A program made the position numbers and the translations under genes. The notes below the pieces were generated by a model that made no database searches, had not been told where the DNA came from, and saw only the letters and a list, made by a program, of their open reading frames with translations. A stretch of 64,000 nucleotides of DNA, from the NCBI RefSeq assembly GCF_004799755.1, contig NZ_SLUB01000003.1, forward strand, positions 62,001-126,000, written 5' to 3'. Below, piece by piece: positions 55,377-63,995 of the stretch; position 1 is the first letter of the stretch, and each line of letters opens with the position of its first letter. The stretch is from Bacillus timonensis (GTDB lineage Bacteria > Bacillota > Bacilli > Bacillales > Bacillaceae_L).

Positions 55377-56009
55377 GTGGAGCATAAGAAAACATATAAC
55401 GCAAAGGAACTAAAGACCCCTCATGGTACGCTCATTATAGAGGGTCCTATAACTGGAGAGGCACTTGCAAGCTATGAATTTCACGAGGACCTGGTAGCTT
55501 TTCGTACTCCTAACCAACAACATAAAGCATTGATAGAAATTGCAGATTTACCCGAAGGTAGGATTATTATTGCTAGGGAGCATAATACCATTGTTGGGTA
55601 TGTTACATATCTATACCCAGACCCGCTTGAACGTTGGTCTGAGGGGAAGATTGATAATTTAATAGAGTTAGGTGCAATTGAAGTTATTCCGAAGTTTCGC
55701 GGCTGTCAGGTTGGAAAAAATCTATTATTTGTTTCAATGATGGATGATGCCATGGAGGACTACCTAATTATAACTACTGAATATTATTGGCACTGGGACT
55801 TAAAAGGCACTGGCCTTAATGTCTGGGAATATCGGAAGGTAATGGAAAAAATGATGAGTGCTGGTGGACTTGAATGGTTTGCAACAGACGACCCTGAAAT
55901 TAGTTCACATCCTGCCAATTGTTTAATGGCACGAATTGGAAAACGGGTTAATCAGGATACCATCGAAAGATTCGACAGGCTACGTTTCATGAATCGATTC
56001 ATGTATTAA
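55377..56009 (+). CDS. acuA: acetyltransferase AcuA
   Basis: GNAT-family protein acetyltransferase, 210 residues, which in B. subtilis acetylates the active-site lysine of AcsA to switch it off. YNAKELKTPHGTLIIEGPI is at the start. The acetyl-CoA-binding region reads GAIEVIPKFRGCQVGKNLL near residue 105. The late MNRFMY terminus fits the family. The start is a GTG at 55377 preceded by GGTGGTGA; no closer ATG exists. First gene of acuABC. Confidence 0.94.
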   Translation: MEHKKTYNAKELKTPHGTLIIEGPITGEALASYEFHEDLVAFRTPNQQHKALIEIADLPEGRIIIAREHNTIVGYVTYLYPDPLERWSEGKIDNLIELGAIEVIPKFRGCQVGKNLLFVSMMDDAMEDYLIITTEYYWHWDLKGTGLNVWEYRKVMEKMMSAGGLEWFATDDPEISSHPANCLMARIGKRVNQDTIERFDRLRFMNRFMY

Positions 56010-56037
56010 AAGATGTTCAAAGCTTAGGGGGATATAC

Positions 56038-56676
56038 ATGATTATTGAAGAAATTATGAAAAAGAATGTATCAACGTTATCAGCTGATGATACCATTTCA
56101 ACAGCAATCAAAATGATGGATGAAAAAAAGATTCGTCATATTCCTATCGTAGATCAACATCATCATCTGATTGGGCTAATAAGTGACCGGGATCTTCGTG
56201 ATGCCAAGCCCTCCATTCTGGACTTTACAAATGAGGAAAAAACCCTTGAATCACCCATTAAAGAGATTATGGTAAAAGACGTGATAACCGGGCATCCACT
56301 TGATTTTGTTGAAGAAGTAACCGCTGTCTTTTCTCAGCATCGAATTGGCTGTCTCCCCATTGAATCGAATGGAAAATTAGTTGGAATCATCACAGAGACG
56401 GATCTACTTCATACCTTTGCACAATTGACTGGTGCAAATCAACCCGGCTCACAGCTAGAAATTAAGGTTCCGAATCAAGCAGGTACGCTAGCAGATGTTG
56501 TCAATATCATCAAAAATTATCATGTTAATATTCACAGTGTCCTTGTTTATCCCGATAAAGATGTCCGCTATAAAATACTTGTGCTACGAGTTCAAACAAT
56601 GAATCCGAATAAAATCATTACAAACCTAAAAAATGAAGGCTACACTGTTATGTGGCCATCCTTCCCAGGACTTTAA
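56038..56676 (+). CDS. acuB: AcuB, CBS-ACT protein
   Basis: 212 residues: two CBS domains (IMKKNVSTLSADDTISTAIK and IMVKDVITGHPLDFVEEVTA) in the first 135 residues. A C-terminal ACT-like domain follows (LEIKVPNQAGTLADVVNIIK). Probably an adenosyl-nucleotide sensor acting with AcuA/AcuC on acetate use; the mechanism is not established. ATG with AGGGGG upstream. Between acuA and acuC in one operon. Confidence 0.93.
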   Translation: MIIEEIMKKNVSTLSADDTISTAIKMMDEKKIRHIPIVDQHHHLIGLISDRDLRDAKPSILDFTNEEKTLESPIKEIMVKDVITGHPLDFVEEVTAVFSQHRIGCLPIESNGKLVGIITETDLLHTFAQLTGANQPGSQLEIKVPNQAGTLADVVNIIKNYHVNIHSVLVYPDKDVRYKILVLRVQTMNPNKIITNLKNEGYTVMWPSFPGL

Positions 56677-56678
56677 TC

Positions 56679-57833
56679 ATGGCGAAAGAATCAGTTTTTA
56701 TCTATTCGGATCAATTGTTAACATATCGTTTTAGTGATGACCACCCCTTTAATCAAACAAGGGTAAAGCTTACATATGATCTGCTCAAAAGTATCAATTT
56801 GTTAGATGACTCGGATATTATAGCTCCTAGAATGGCAACCGATGAGGAATTGGAGCTTGTCCATGACCCTAGATTTATCGAAGCAGTCAAGTTAGCCGGA
56901 GAAGGTAAACTCTCTGAAGAGGTGGGACATAGTTATGGAATCGGGACTGAGGATACACCCATTTTTCCAGGGATGCACGAAGCGAGCGCTTTGTTGGTTG
57001 GAGCTACCCTTTCTGCCGTTGATCATGTAATGTCTGGAAAGTCAAAGCATGCTCTTAATCTCGGTGGTGGATTACATCATGGATTCCGGGGAAAAGCTTC
57101 CGGATTTTGTGTATATAATGACAGTGCCGTTGCCATACGTTATATGCAAAAGAAATATAATGTAAAAGTGCTTTATGTTGATACAGATGCACATCATGGT
57201 GATGGTGTACAATGGACATTTTATGATGAGCCTGAAGTATGTACACTTTCCATACATGAGACAGGGCGGTATCTCTTTCCTGGTACAGGAAACGTCACTG
57301 AGAGGGGCTCAGGTAAAGGTTACGGCTATTCCTTCAATGTCCCTTTAGATGCATTTACCGAGGATGAATCATGGTTGCACGCCTACACTACGGCCTTTAC
57401 CGAGGTAGCCGAATTTTTTAAACCAGATGTCATCTTTACACAAAATGGTGTAGACTCTCATTATTATGATCCATTAACCCATTTATCTGCCACCATGAAA
57501 ATCTATCGGGAAATTCCTAAGCTTGCCCACAAACTTGCCCACCAGTATTGTGACGGTCGCTGGATTGCAGTAGGTGGCGGAGGCTATGATATATGGAGAG
57601 TTGTACCAAGGGCATGGTCTTTAATTTGGCTTGAAATGATTGAAAAATCGGAAATAGGTGGTCCCCTTCCAATTGATTGGATTAATAAATGGCAACCAAT
57701 GGCAAAGTTAACTCTTCCTTCATTCTGGGACGATGAACCGACGATTTATCCACCTATCCCTAGAAAATCAGAAATTGAGGAAAAAAATGCGCTAACCGTT
57801 ACAAAAACCCTTTATCCGATTCGTAATAAATAA
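56679..57833 (+). CDS. acuC: protein deacetylase AcuC
   Basis: Class I/II histone-deacetylase-like zinc enzyme, 384 residues, that reactivates AcsA by removing the acetyl group. Zinc and charge-relay motifs: LGGGLHHGFRGKASGFCVYND, VLYVDTDAHHGDGVQ, SIHETGRYLFPGTG and WIAVGGGGYDI. The open frame opens at 56652 inside acuB; the ATG at 56679 is two bases after the acuB stop, has AGGA upstream and gives MAKESVFIYSDQ, like B. subtilis AcuC. Confidence 0.95.
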   Translation: MAKESVFIYSDQLLTYRFSDDHPFNQTRVKLTYDLLKSINLLDDSDIIAPRMATDEELELVHDPRFIEAVKLAGEGKLSEEVGHSYGIGTEDTPIFPGMHEASALLVGATLSAVDHVMSGKSKHALNLGGGLHHGFRGKASGFCVYNDSAVAIRYMQKKYNVKVLYVDTDAHHGDGVQWTFYDEPEVCTLSIHETGRYLFPGTGNVTERGSGKGYGYSFNVPLDAFTEDESWLHAYTTAFTEVAEFFKPDVIFTQNGVDSHYYDPLTHLSATMKIYREIPKLAHKLAHQYCDGRWIAVGGGGYDIWRVVPRAWSLIWLEMIEKSEIGGPLPIDWINKWQPMAKLTLPSFWDDEPTIYPPIPRKSEIEEKNALTVTKTLYPIRNK

Positions 57834-57866
57834 AAAGGAAACACGGCAATCGTCGTGTTTCCTTCT
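57833..57866. terminator. bidirectional terminator, acuC / ccpA
   Basis: GGAAACACG (57837-57845) pairs with CGTGTTTCC (57854-57862), flanked by A and T. No motPS genes lie between, unlike B. subtilis. Confidence 0.88.
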
Positions 57867-57870
57867 TACC

Positions 57871-58872
57871 TTATTGTTTTGTTGATTTTCTAAATTCAAT
57901 ACGATGTGGTAATACCACAATTTGTTCCTCTACATTTTCTTTGTTCATGAACTTTGTTAGTAATCGCATAGCCACTGCACCAATATCATACATTGGTTGA
58001 ACAACTGATGTAAGCTGTGGACGTACCATTAGCGCTAAGCGTGTATTATCAAAGCCAATCACTTCAAAGTCCTCAGGGATTGAATAGCCTAAATCTTGTG
58101 CGCTATGGATAACACCTAATGCCATTTCATCTGAACCAACGAAGACAGCTGTCGGCTTGTCATCTAATTCATGGATTTTCTCGAATCCTTCAATACCAGA
58201 ATCATAGGTGTAATCACCTTCGATCACATATTCTTCATTGTAAGAAAGACCAGCATCCTCGATTGCACGTTTATAACCAGCTAGTTTCTTTTCACCATTA
58301 ATTGGTTCATTTAATAGCCCACTAATAAAGGCAATTTTCTTATGACCTCGTTTAGTTAATTCAGTAACCGCATCATATGATGCTTGCTCAACATCAATTG
58401 TCACAGCTGGGACTGTGTTTGTGTTTTCTACTGAGGCAGCTAATACAATTGGCACAGGAGATTTTTCGAATTCTTGGACATGTTCTTCTGTAATATTTCC
58501 GCTCATAAATACAATACCGTCTACTTGCTTACCAAGCATTGTATTTAAAAGATGAAATTCTTTATCCTTGTTTTGGTCTGAGTTGCTAAGGATAATATTG
58601 TATTTGTACATGGTCGCAATATCTTCAATTCCACGTGCAAGCTCTGAATAAAAAATATTAGAGATATCTGGAATGATTACTCCGACTGTTGTCGTTTTTT
58701 TACTTGCTAATCCCCTAGCCACAGCATTAGGACGATAACCTAATCGATCAATTGCTTCCTGTACTTTTTTTCGGGTTGTTGGTTTTACATTAGGGTTACC
58801 ATTCACAACACGTGATACGGTTGCCATTGAAACATTGGCTTCCCTTGCAACATCATAAATTGTCACATTCAT
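57871..58872 (-). CDS. ccpA: catabolite control protein A
   Basis: LacI-family master regulator of carbon catabolite control, 333 residues. It binds cre sites with HPr-Ser-P. The helix-turn-helix and hinge read [19 protein letters not shown], then [13 protein letters not shown]. The core has [20 protein letters not shown] and [18 protein letters not shown]. The open frame starts at 58881; the ATG at 58872 has AGGAGTG upstream and gives MNVTIYDV. Candidate cre targets in this same window are ackA, megL, acsA/acuABC and pfkA. Confidence 0.97.
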   Translation of the reverse strand: MNVTIYDVAREANVSMATVSRVVNGNPNVKPTTRKKVQEAIDRLGYRPNAVARGLASKKTTTVGVIIPDISNIFYSELARGIEDIATMYKYNIILSNSDQNKDKEFHLLNTMLGKQVDGIVFMSGNITEEHVQEFEKSPVPIVLAASVENTNTVPAVTIDVEQASYDAVTELTKRGHKKIAFISGLLNEPINGEKKLAGYKRAIEDAGLSYNEEYVIEGDYTYDSGIEGFEKIHELDDKPTAVFVGSDEMALGVIHSAQDLGYSIPEDFEVIGFDNTRLALMVRPQLTSVVQPMYDIGAVAMRLLTKFMNKENVEEQIVVLPHRIEFRKSTKQ

Positions 58873-59030
58873 TGACAGCACTCCTTATTTCAAGTTACCA
58901 CTTATATGTAGTATGAACTTTTTTATACAAACAAATGTCATATTTGCTTACTTTATGTAGATTATCATACGCTACTTAGTTTATTAGGGCAATTACTTTG
59001 TGCACTTTTTAACAATTTCGTTAAAAAAAA

Positions 59031-59068
59031 GCTCAAAAAAACCTCCCACTATAGTAGTAGGAGGTTTT
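59031..59068 (-). terminator. terminator downstream of aroA and repeat copy D
   Basis: AAAACCTCC pairs with GGAGGTTTT, extended by T-G and ACT/AGT. A T run follows on the minus strand. It lies about 200 bases past the aroA stop, beyond repeat copy D, so the repeat would be in the aroA 3' untranslated region. Confidence 0.85.
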
Positions 59069-59078
59069 CATGAAAAAT

Positions 59079-59272
59079 CAAATGCGCCTTGGCGTATTTG
59101 CGCCCAGATTTTTTTAGGCCCACACGATGTGGGTCACAAAGACGTTGCCACAGGAAGTGGCGTTCTTAGTCTTTGATCCTAAGCTTGAAAAATTTCCTCT
59201 AAAAAATCTGAGGCATCCGCCGGAGGCTTTAAGTTTATTTAGTCGGGGTCTGAACCCCGACTAAATAAAGTT
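59079..59272. repeat. dispersed structured element, copy D
   Basis: CAAATGCGCC/GGCGTATTTG (59079-59100, one G-T) is the first hairpin. The enclosing stem is CAGATTTT (from 59105) / AAAATCTG (to 59220). CCCAC/GTGGG, CAAAGAC/GTCTTTG and GCCAC/GTGGC are intact, then GGCATCCGCCGGAGGCTT. The terminal hairpin has 19-bp arms with one mismatch (59231-59249 and 59254-59272) and loop CTGA. The right arm overlaps the aroA stop codon (59271-59273). Confidence 0.92.
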
Positions 59273-60347
59273 ATACACGAACAGCTTGAGATGCTTTAAG
59301 TTCTGTAATCCATTTTTCAAATTGATCAAAATCCATTTGCTGCGCTGAATCTGATAAAGCAACTGCTGGATCTGGATGTACCTCCGCCATGACACCATCT
59401 GCTCCAATTGCTAGAGCTGCTTTTGCACATGGTAATAATAAATCACGACGTCCAGTTGAATGTGTTACGTCAACAAATACTGGTAAGTGTGTTTCCTGTT
59501 TTAAGATTGGAACCGCAGAAATATCTAAAGTATTACGAGTCGCTTTTTCGTAAGTACGGATACCTCTTTCGCAAAGAATGATTTGGTCATTTCCTTGAGA
59601 TATAATATATTCAGCTGCATTTACGAACTCATCGATCGTAGCAGCCAATCCACGTTTCAATAATACAGGTTTCTTAACTGAACCTGCTGCCTTTAATAAT
59701 TCAAAGTTTTGCATGTTACGTGCACCGATTTGAATGACATCAATGTAATCACAAGCAACTTCAATATCTGCTGGATTTACAATTTCACTAATAACAGCCA
59801 TATCAAACTCATCTGCAACACGTTTTAGAATTTGTAATCCTTCAAGCCCTAATCCTTGGAAGTCATAAGGGGATGTTCTTGGTTTGAAGGCTCCGCCACG
59901 AAGTAATCGTAAGCCGTATTTTTTCGCTTCTGCTGCAACTGCAGCTGTTTGCTCATAGCTTTCAACTGCACAAGGGCCAACGATAAATTGCTGTGCACCA
60001 TTTCCAATTTTAACACCTTTAATATCTACAATTGTATCTTCGGGTTTTTTCTTACGTGAAACAAGGAGAGCTTTGCGATGATCATCTTCTTGTATCTCAA
60101 GACCTGCTTTAAAGATTTCTTTGAAGATATGTTGAATGGTTGATGTTTCAAATGGTCCTTCATTATGCTCCAAAATATTATTTAACATTTTTCTTTCGCG
60201 AACCGGATCATAACGATTAACACCTTGTGTCTCTTTTACTTTTCCAATCTCTTGAACCAATTTACCACGTTCGCTAATAAGTTTTAGAATTTCAAGATTA
60301 ATTTCTTCAACTCTATCACGAAGATTATCCAATTCTGCTTTACTCAT
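59271..60347 (-). CDS. aroA: DAHP synthase / chorismate mutase AroA
   Basis: Bifunctional entry enzyme of aromatic amino acid synthesis, 358 residues, the same length as B. subtilis AroA (AroG). The N-terminal chorismate mutase domain (about 1-90; [20 protein letters not shown]) can act as feedback sensor. The DAHP synthase barrel follows with [48 protein letters not shown] and [13 protein letters not shown]. The frame opens at 60452; the ATG at 60347 gives [12 protein letters not shown], the family start. The stop codon lies in the terminal hairpin of repeat copy D. Confidence 0.96.
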   Translation of the reverse strand: MSKAELDNLRDRVEEINLEILKLISERGKLVQEIGKVKETQGVNRYDPVRERKMLNNILEHNEGPFETSTIQHIFKEIFKAGLEIQEDDHRKALLVSRKKKPEDTIVDIKGVKIGNGAQQFIVGPCAVESYEQTAAVAAEAKKYGLRLLRGGAFKPRTSPYDFQGLGLEGLQILKRVADEFDMAVISEIVNPADIEVACDYIDVIQIGARNMQNFELLKAAGSVKKPVLLKRGLAATIDEFVNAAEYIISQGNDQIILCERGIRTYEKATRNTLDISAVPILKQETHLPVFVDVTHSTGRRDLLLPCAKAALAIGADGVMAEVHPDPAVALSDSAQQMDFDQFEKWITELKASQAVRV

Positions 60348-60527
60348 CTCACTCTTCCTTTCTTCACAAGCTATATGTCGCAATCTAAATGAAAATATGG
60401 TACATTTCAAGTAATTAAAATTCATTATAAACGAAATCGTTCGAACTGTCACGAATTTTTTTATTACTTAAACGCTTTTAAGCAATAAAGTATAATATGA
60501 CTCTTAAAAATAATAGGTGAATACATA

Positions 60528-62686
60528 ATGGAAAAAAAATCAACAATTTTTGCACTCGATATTGGGACACACTCTGTAGTCGGACTTATTGTCGAAAAAA
60601 CAGGCTCCTCCTATAAAATAATAGACATTGTCATACGTGAACATCAGGAAAGAGCGATGGTTGATGGGCAAATTCATGATATTGTAGCTGTCTCTAATGT
60701 AATATGTGACATTAAAGAAACACTAGAGGTAAAGCATGGTAAATTAACAAAAGCAGCTGTTGCTGCTGCAGGAAGATCATTAAAAACAGAACGCTCTAAA
60801 GAAACCATACAAATTTCTTCAAAGCCTTTGATTCAAAAGGAAGATATTTTACATTTAGAGTTAAGTGCTGTCCAAAAGGCTCAATATGCATTAGCCGAAA
60901 AAAATCAGTCCGAAAAAAGTCATGATTATTATTGTGTAGGTTACTCCGTCATTCACTACTTTTTGGACAATCAAGAAATAGGGAGCTTAATTGACCAGCA
61001 AGGAAATGAAGCCAGCGTTGAAATCATCTCGACTTTCCTACCTAAGGTAGTATTGAATCATTAATATCGGCACTAAATCGAGCAAAACTTGATATGCAGG
61101 CACTAACGCTTGAGCCTATCGCTGCTATTAATGTTCTCATTCCACAATCAATGAGAAGATTAAACGTAGCGTTAGTTGATATTGGTGCAGGGACTTCTGA
61201 CATTGCTATTACAGATGAAGGAACCGTTGTTGCTTATGGAATGGTACCAGTTGCTGGGGATGAGATAACAGAAGCCATTAGTGACCAACTCCTCCTTGAC
61301 TTTCCATTAGCCGAGCAAGCAAAACGTGATTTATTAGCTAATGACACCATTCGAGTCGTCGACATTCTTGGCTTTGAATCTGAAATCAACAGGCAAGAAG
61401 TGATTGAAAAAATTTCTGATTCAATTGATCGATTAGCAGAATCCATTCAGTGTGAGATCCTAAGCTTAAATAAAAATAAATCGCCTAAGGCTATTATGCT
61501 CGTTGGTGGAGGTAGCTTAACGCCGGACCTTCCAAAAAGACTTGCGAACTCACTTGGATTGCCAGAAAATCGTGTTGCGATTCGCGGTATTGATGCCATT
61601 AATCAGATTGAGATGACGGAGAACATCAAGAAAGGTCCTGAACTCGTAACACCAATTGGAATAGCTGTTGCATCGAGCCTATCACCTGTCCACTATGTCA
61701 ACGTAATAGTCAATCAAAAATCAGTGAGACTTTTTGAAATGAAACGTTTAACTGTTGGAGATAGCTTACTAGCAGCCGGAATAAAGCTGCATACGTTATA
61801 TGGAAAACCTGGGTTGGCGATGATTGTAAAGGTAAACCACCAGACCATCACTATTCCTGGAGGATACGGGGAACCTCCTGTCCTTTTAAAAAATGGAGCA
61901 CCATGTTCATTTGAGGATGAAATTACAAATGGTGATGAAATCGTGGTTAGCAAAGGAAAAGACGGTGTAAAAGCAACCGTGATGATTAAAGAACTGATTG
62001 ACGTTATTCCTCAAAAAAGAATTTACATAAATGGCAAAGAAATAGTGATAACAGCTACTATTAAGCAAAATCACAAATTAGCTAGTCCTGAAAGTATTGT
62101 CCAAGACCATGATGAAATTTCGTTTTATTTTCCTGAAACGATTGAAGAAATGATCGAGACAAGAAGCATTCCATTCCATGATGAGTTAATAAATGAGTTT
62201 ACGATTTCATTAAACGAGGAAAACATACAGGTAGAACAATTTTCTAATAAATTAACAAAAAACGGAGTAAAGTTCCCCATACACTCACCATTTATGGATG
62301 AGGATTCCTTTGAAATAGAACCGGGGACAACCCCAACCTTACGTTTATTTGCAGAAATACAAAAAATTCAATTGGACTATACAATTGAAGTATTCTTTCA
62401 AGAGAAAATGATATCCTTGAAAAAGCCGTTACATGAATTTTATCGTAATGGAAAAATTCTTCATGAAGATGAGATTCTTAAACACAGTGATCAACTCCAA
62501 ATGAGAACAAAAGAAGTGGAACCTTTTATTTTTCAGGATCTATTTCGCTTCGTCGATATCCAATTACCTACAGGTTCAATTGGGAGGTTTAAGCTATTAA
62601 AAAATGGAGAAGAATGCACATTTTATGATGTCCTGTCACCAGGGGATCATTTAGATATTGTTTGGTCAGAAAAGTCCATTTCATAA
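60528..62686 (+). pseudogene. FtsA/PilM-like actin-fold ATPase gene, frameshifted
   Basis: One gene split over two frames. The first part (60528-61064, 178 residues) has the actin-fold phosphate-1 loop ALDIGTHSVVGLI and an SHS2-like insert, and stops at a TAA at 61062. The second frame takes over around 61047-61055 (ESLISALNRAKLDMQALTLEP) and runs to 62686. It carries the phosphate-2 motif LVDIGAGTSDIAI, the adenosine motif LVGGGSLTPDLP, and a long C-terminal region of ubiquitin-like repeats of about 300 residues. A single missing base after GTAGTA (a lost codon GTT or ATT) restores one protein of about 718 residues. Either a sequencing error or a true disruption. Confidence 0.85.
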
Positions 62687-62692
62687 AAATAG

Positions 62693-62731
62693 AAAAGTCC
62701 ATGGCTATGTGAGCCATGGACTCTTTTTTAT
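62693..62731. terminator. bidirectional terminator, FtsA-like / ytxJ
   Basis: AGTCCATGGCT and AGCCATGGACT, perfect 11-bp stem with a 5-base loop and flanking A and T runs. Confidence 0.92.
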
Positions 62732-63054
62732 TCGCCTGCTGCGACTAGTGATTGTTTTGTAATACTTCGATGTGAGGCATTCCATTTTACCTTTCCATCA
62801 TCAAATAGAAGTGCCTGTGGTGATTCATGTTTAATTTCAAAGTGTTCCGCAATGTAAGTAGAGAGTTCTCTAGCTTCTTGAACATAAAGATAATATGTGG
62901 GTACATCCTCATGCTCTGCAACAAATTGCTCATACTCATCAAACGCGGCTTTGCTTATGGGACATGTTAAACTGTGCTTGATTAAAATAAATGTATTTTC
63001 TTTTTCAAGAACTTGGTTGAATTCCTCAATAGTCTCAATCTTTGTTTTCCCCAT
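62728..63054 (-). CDS. ytxJ: bacillithiol system redox-active protein YtxJ
   Basis: 108-residue thioredoxin-fold monothiol protein, the same length as B. subtilis YtxJ. The single cysteine is in LIKHSLTCPISKAAFDEYEQF near residue 31 (TCPIS active site). EIKHESPQALLFDDGK carries the cis-proline. Expected to handle bacillithiol mixed disulfides. The open frame starts at 63171 inside ytxH; the ATG at 63054 gives MGKTKIETIEEF and has AGGAG upstream. Last gene of ytxGHJ. Confidence 0.93.
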   Translation of the reverse strand: MGKTKIETIEEFNQVLEKENTFILIKHSLTCPISKAAFDEYEQFVAEHEDVPTYYLYVQEARELSTYIAEHFEIKHESPQALLFDDGKVKWNASHRSITKQSLVAAGE

Positions 63055-63067
63055 CTTTCCATCTCTC

Positions 63068-63466
63068 CTACTCATTTGTTTGTGTATTCTTCTCGGCTTC
63101 TGTGAGGGCTTGCTGTGCTTCAGCAAGCTTTTCTTGGAATAATTCTTCATTTTTAGGATGATCCCCAACATGATTCAAATCTTCTGAAGTTGAAGTTGTA
63201 CTTGTAGCTAAAGCAACTTCTGGTTCCTCGCTGTGTTGACCAGTAGGAGCTTTAAAATCTTTTACTTTTGTTAAAATTTGATTAGACTGTTCGGAAATGG
63301 TTTTAGAAAGTGAATTTGTTTTTTCCTTTACAACAGAGGCTTGGTCATTAATCTGTTTGCGTAAATCCTGTCCTGTTTTTGGTGCTAGAAATAGTGCTGT
63401 TGCAGCTCCAACTGCTGCACCTACAATTGTTCCAAGAATAAAGGTTGAACCACTATTTTTTCCCAT
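63068..63466 (-). CDS. ytxH: YtxH family protein
   Basis: 132 residues. The N-terminal glycine-zipper-like membrane helix (FILGTIVGAAVGAATALFLA) followed by PKTGQDLRKQIND is the YtxH signature. The rest is a helical region with Ser/Thr- and Glu-rich C-terminus. A general stress protein in B. subtilis, function unknown. ATG with AAGGGGA upstream, 15 bases after ytxG. Confidence 0.92.
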   Translation of the reverse strand: MGKNSGSTFILGTIVGAAVGAATALFLAPKTGQDLRKQINDQASVVKEKTNSLSKTISEQSNQILTKVKDFKAPTGQHSEEPEVALATSTTSTSEDLNHVGDHPKNEELFQEKLAEAQQALTEAEKNTQTNE

Positions 63467-63481
63467 TGGAATCCCCTTTCT

Positions 63482-63919
63482 TTAATTCGAAAAATGTTTA
63501 TCATGCTTTTGTTTCTTATCTTTCCATTTATCCCACATCTCTATAACAGCATTCCCAACTTGAACAACTTGTGAGATTTTGGTTTTGTTTTTATCCAGCT
63601 GTACAGCAACCTCTTCTGTCACATTTCCTACTGATTGATTAAAGCGTTGCAATGAAGTTCCGACATCCTTAACAGCATCTACAACTGTATTCAGGCTTTC
63701 AGACTTCTGCTGAATATCTTCTGCAAGCTTATTTGTTTTATGCAACAGTGCCGTCGTTTCACTTGTGACACCTTCCATTTGTTTTTCTAACCCAGATAAA
63801 GTTCCCGCCACATTATCCAATGTGTTTTGAAGTGAACTCAGTGTTCTAGAGAGATAAACAACTAATATTGAAAAGGCCACTGCAATTACTGCAACACTTA
63901 TGTAAACGATCAGAATCAT
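63482..63919 (-). CDS. ytxG: YtxG, DUF948 protein
   Basis: 145 residues. An N-terminal membrane helix ([20 protein letters not shown]) precedes a long coiled-coil domain of the DUF948 type (about 25-120; [19 protein letters not shown]). The tail is basic. TAGGAGGTG precedes the ATG. First gene of the ytxGHJ stress operon, with a sigma-B-type promoter candidate about 50 bases upstream. Confidence 0.93.
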   Translation of the reverse strand: MILIVYISVAVIAVAFSILVVYLSRTLSSLQNTLDNVAGTLSGLEKQMEGVTSETTALLHKTNKLAEDIQQKSESLNTVVDAVKDVGTSLQRFNQSVGNVTEEVAVQLDKNKTKISQVVQVGNAVIEMWDKWKDKKQKHDKHFSN

Positions 63920-63970
63920 CTTGGTGCACCTCCTATATCTTTCTTACCCATCTTTCCGATAATTAATCAT

Positions 63971-63995
63971 ATACCCCTAATGTTAAAGTTTCGAC
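63971..63995 (-). promoter_or_regulatory. candidate sigma-B promoter of ytxGHJ
   Basis: Minus strand GGGTAT (63976-63971) is a perfect sigma-B -10. Thirteen bases upstream GTCGAA (63995-63990) matches GTTTAA at four of six. The B. subtilis operon is known to depend on sigma-B and sigma-H. Confidence 0.5.

Noticed and set aside
60348-60452. N-terminal extension of aroA
   Set aside because: Family members begin MSxxEL at the ATG 60347; the upstream codons have no ribosome site.
60460-60483. cre site in the aroA / FtsA-like gap (TTAAACGCTTTTAA)
   Set aside because: The core resembles cre but the outer TG and CA positions are lost. It looks more like a short palindrome near the promoter.
61047-61064. 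Programmed frameshift in the FtsA/PilM-like gene
   Set aside because: No slippery heptamer, no following pseudoknot obvious by eye. A single-base deletion explains it more simply.
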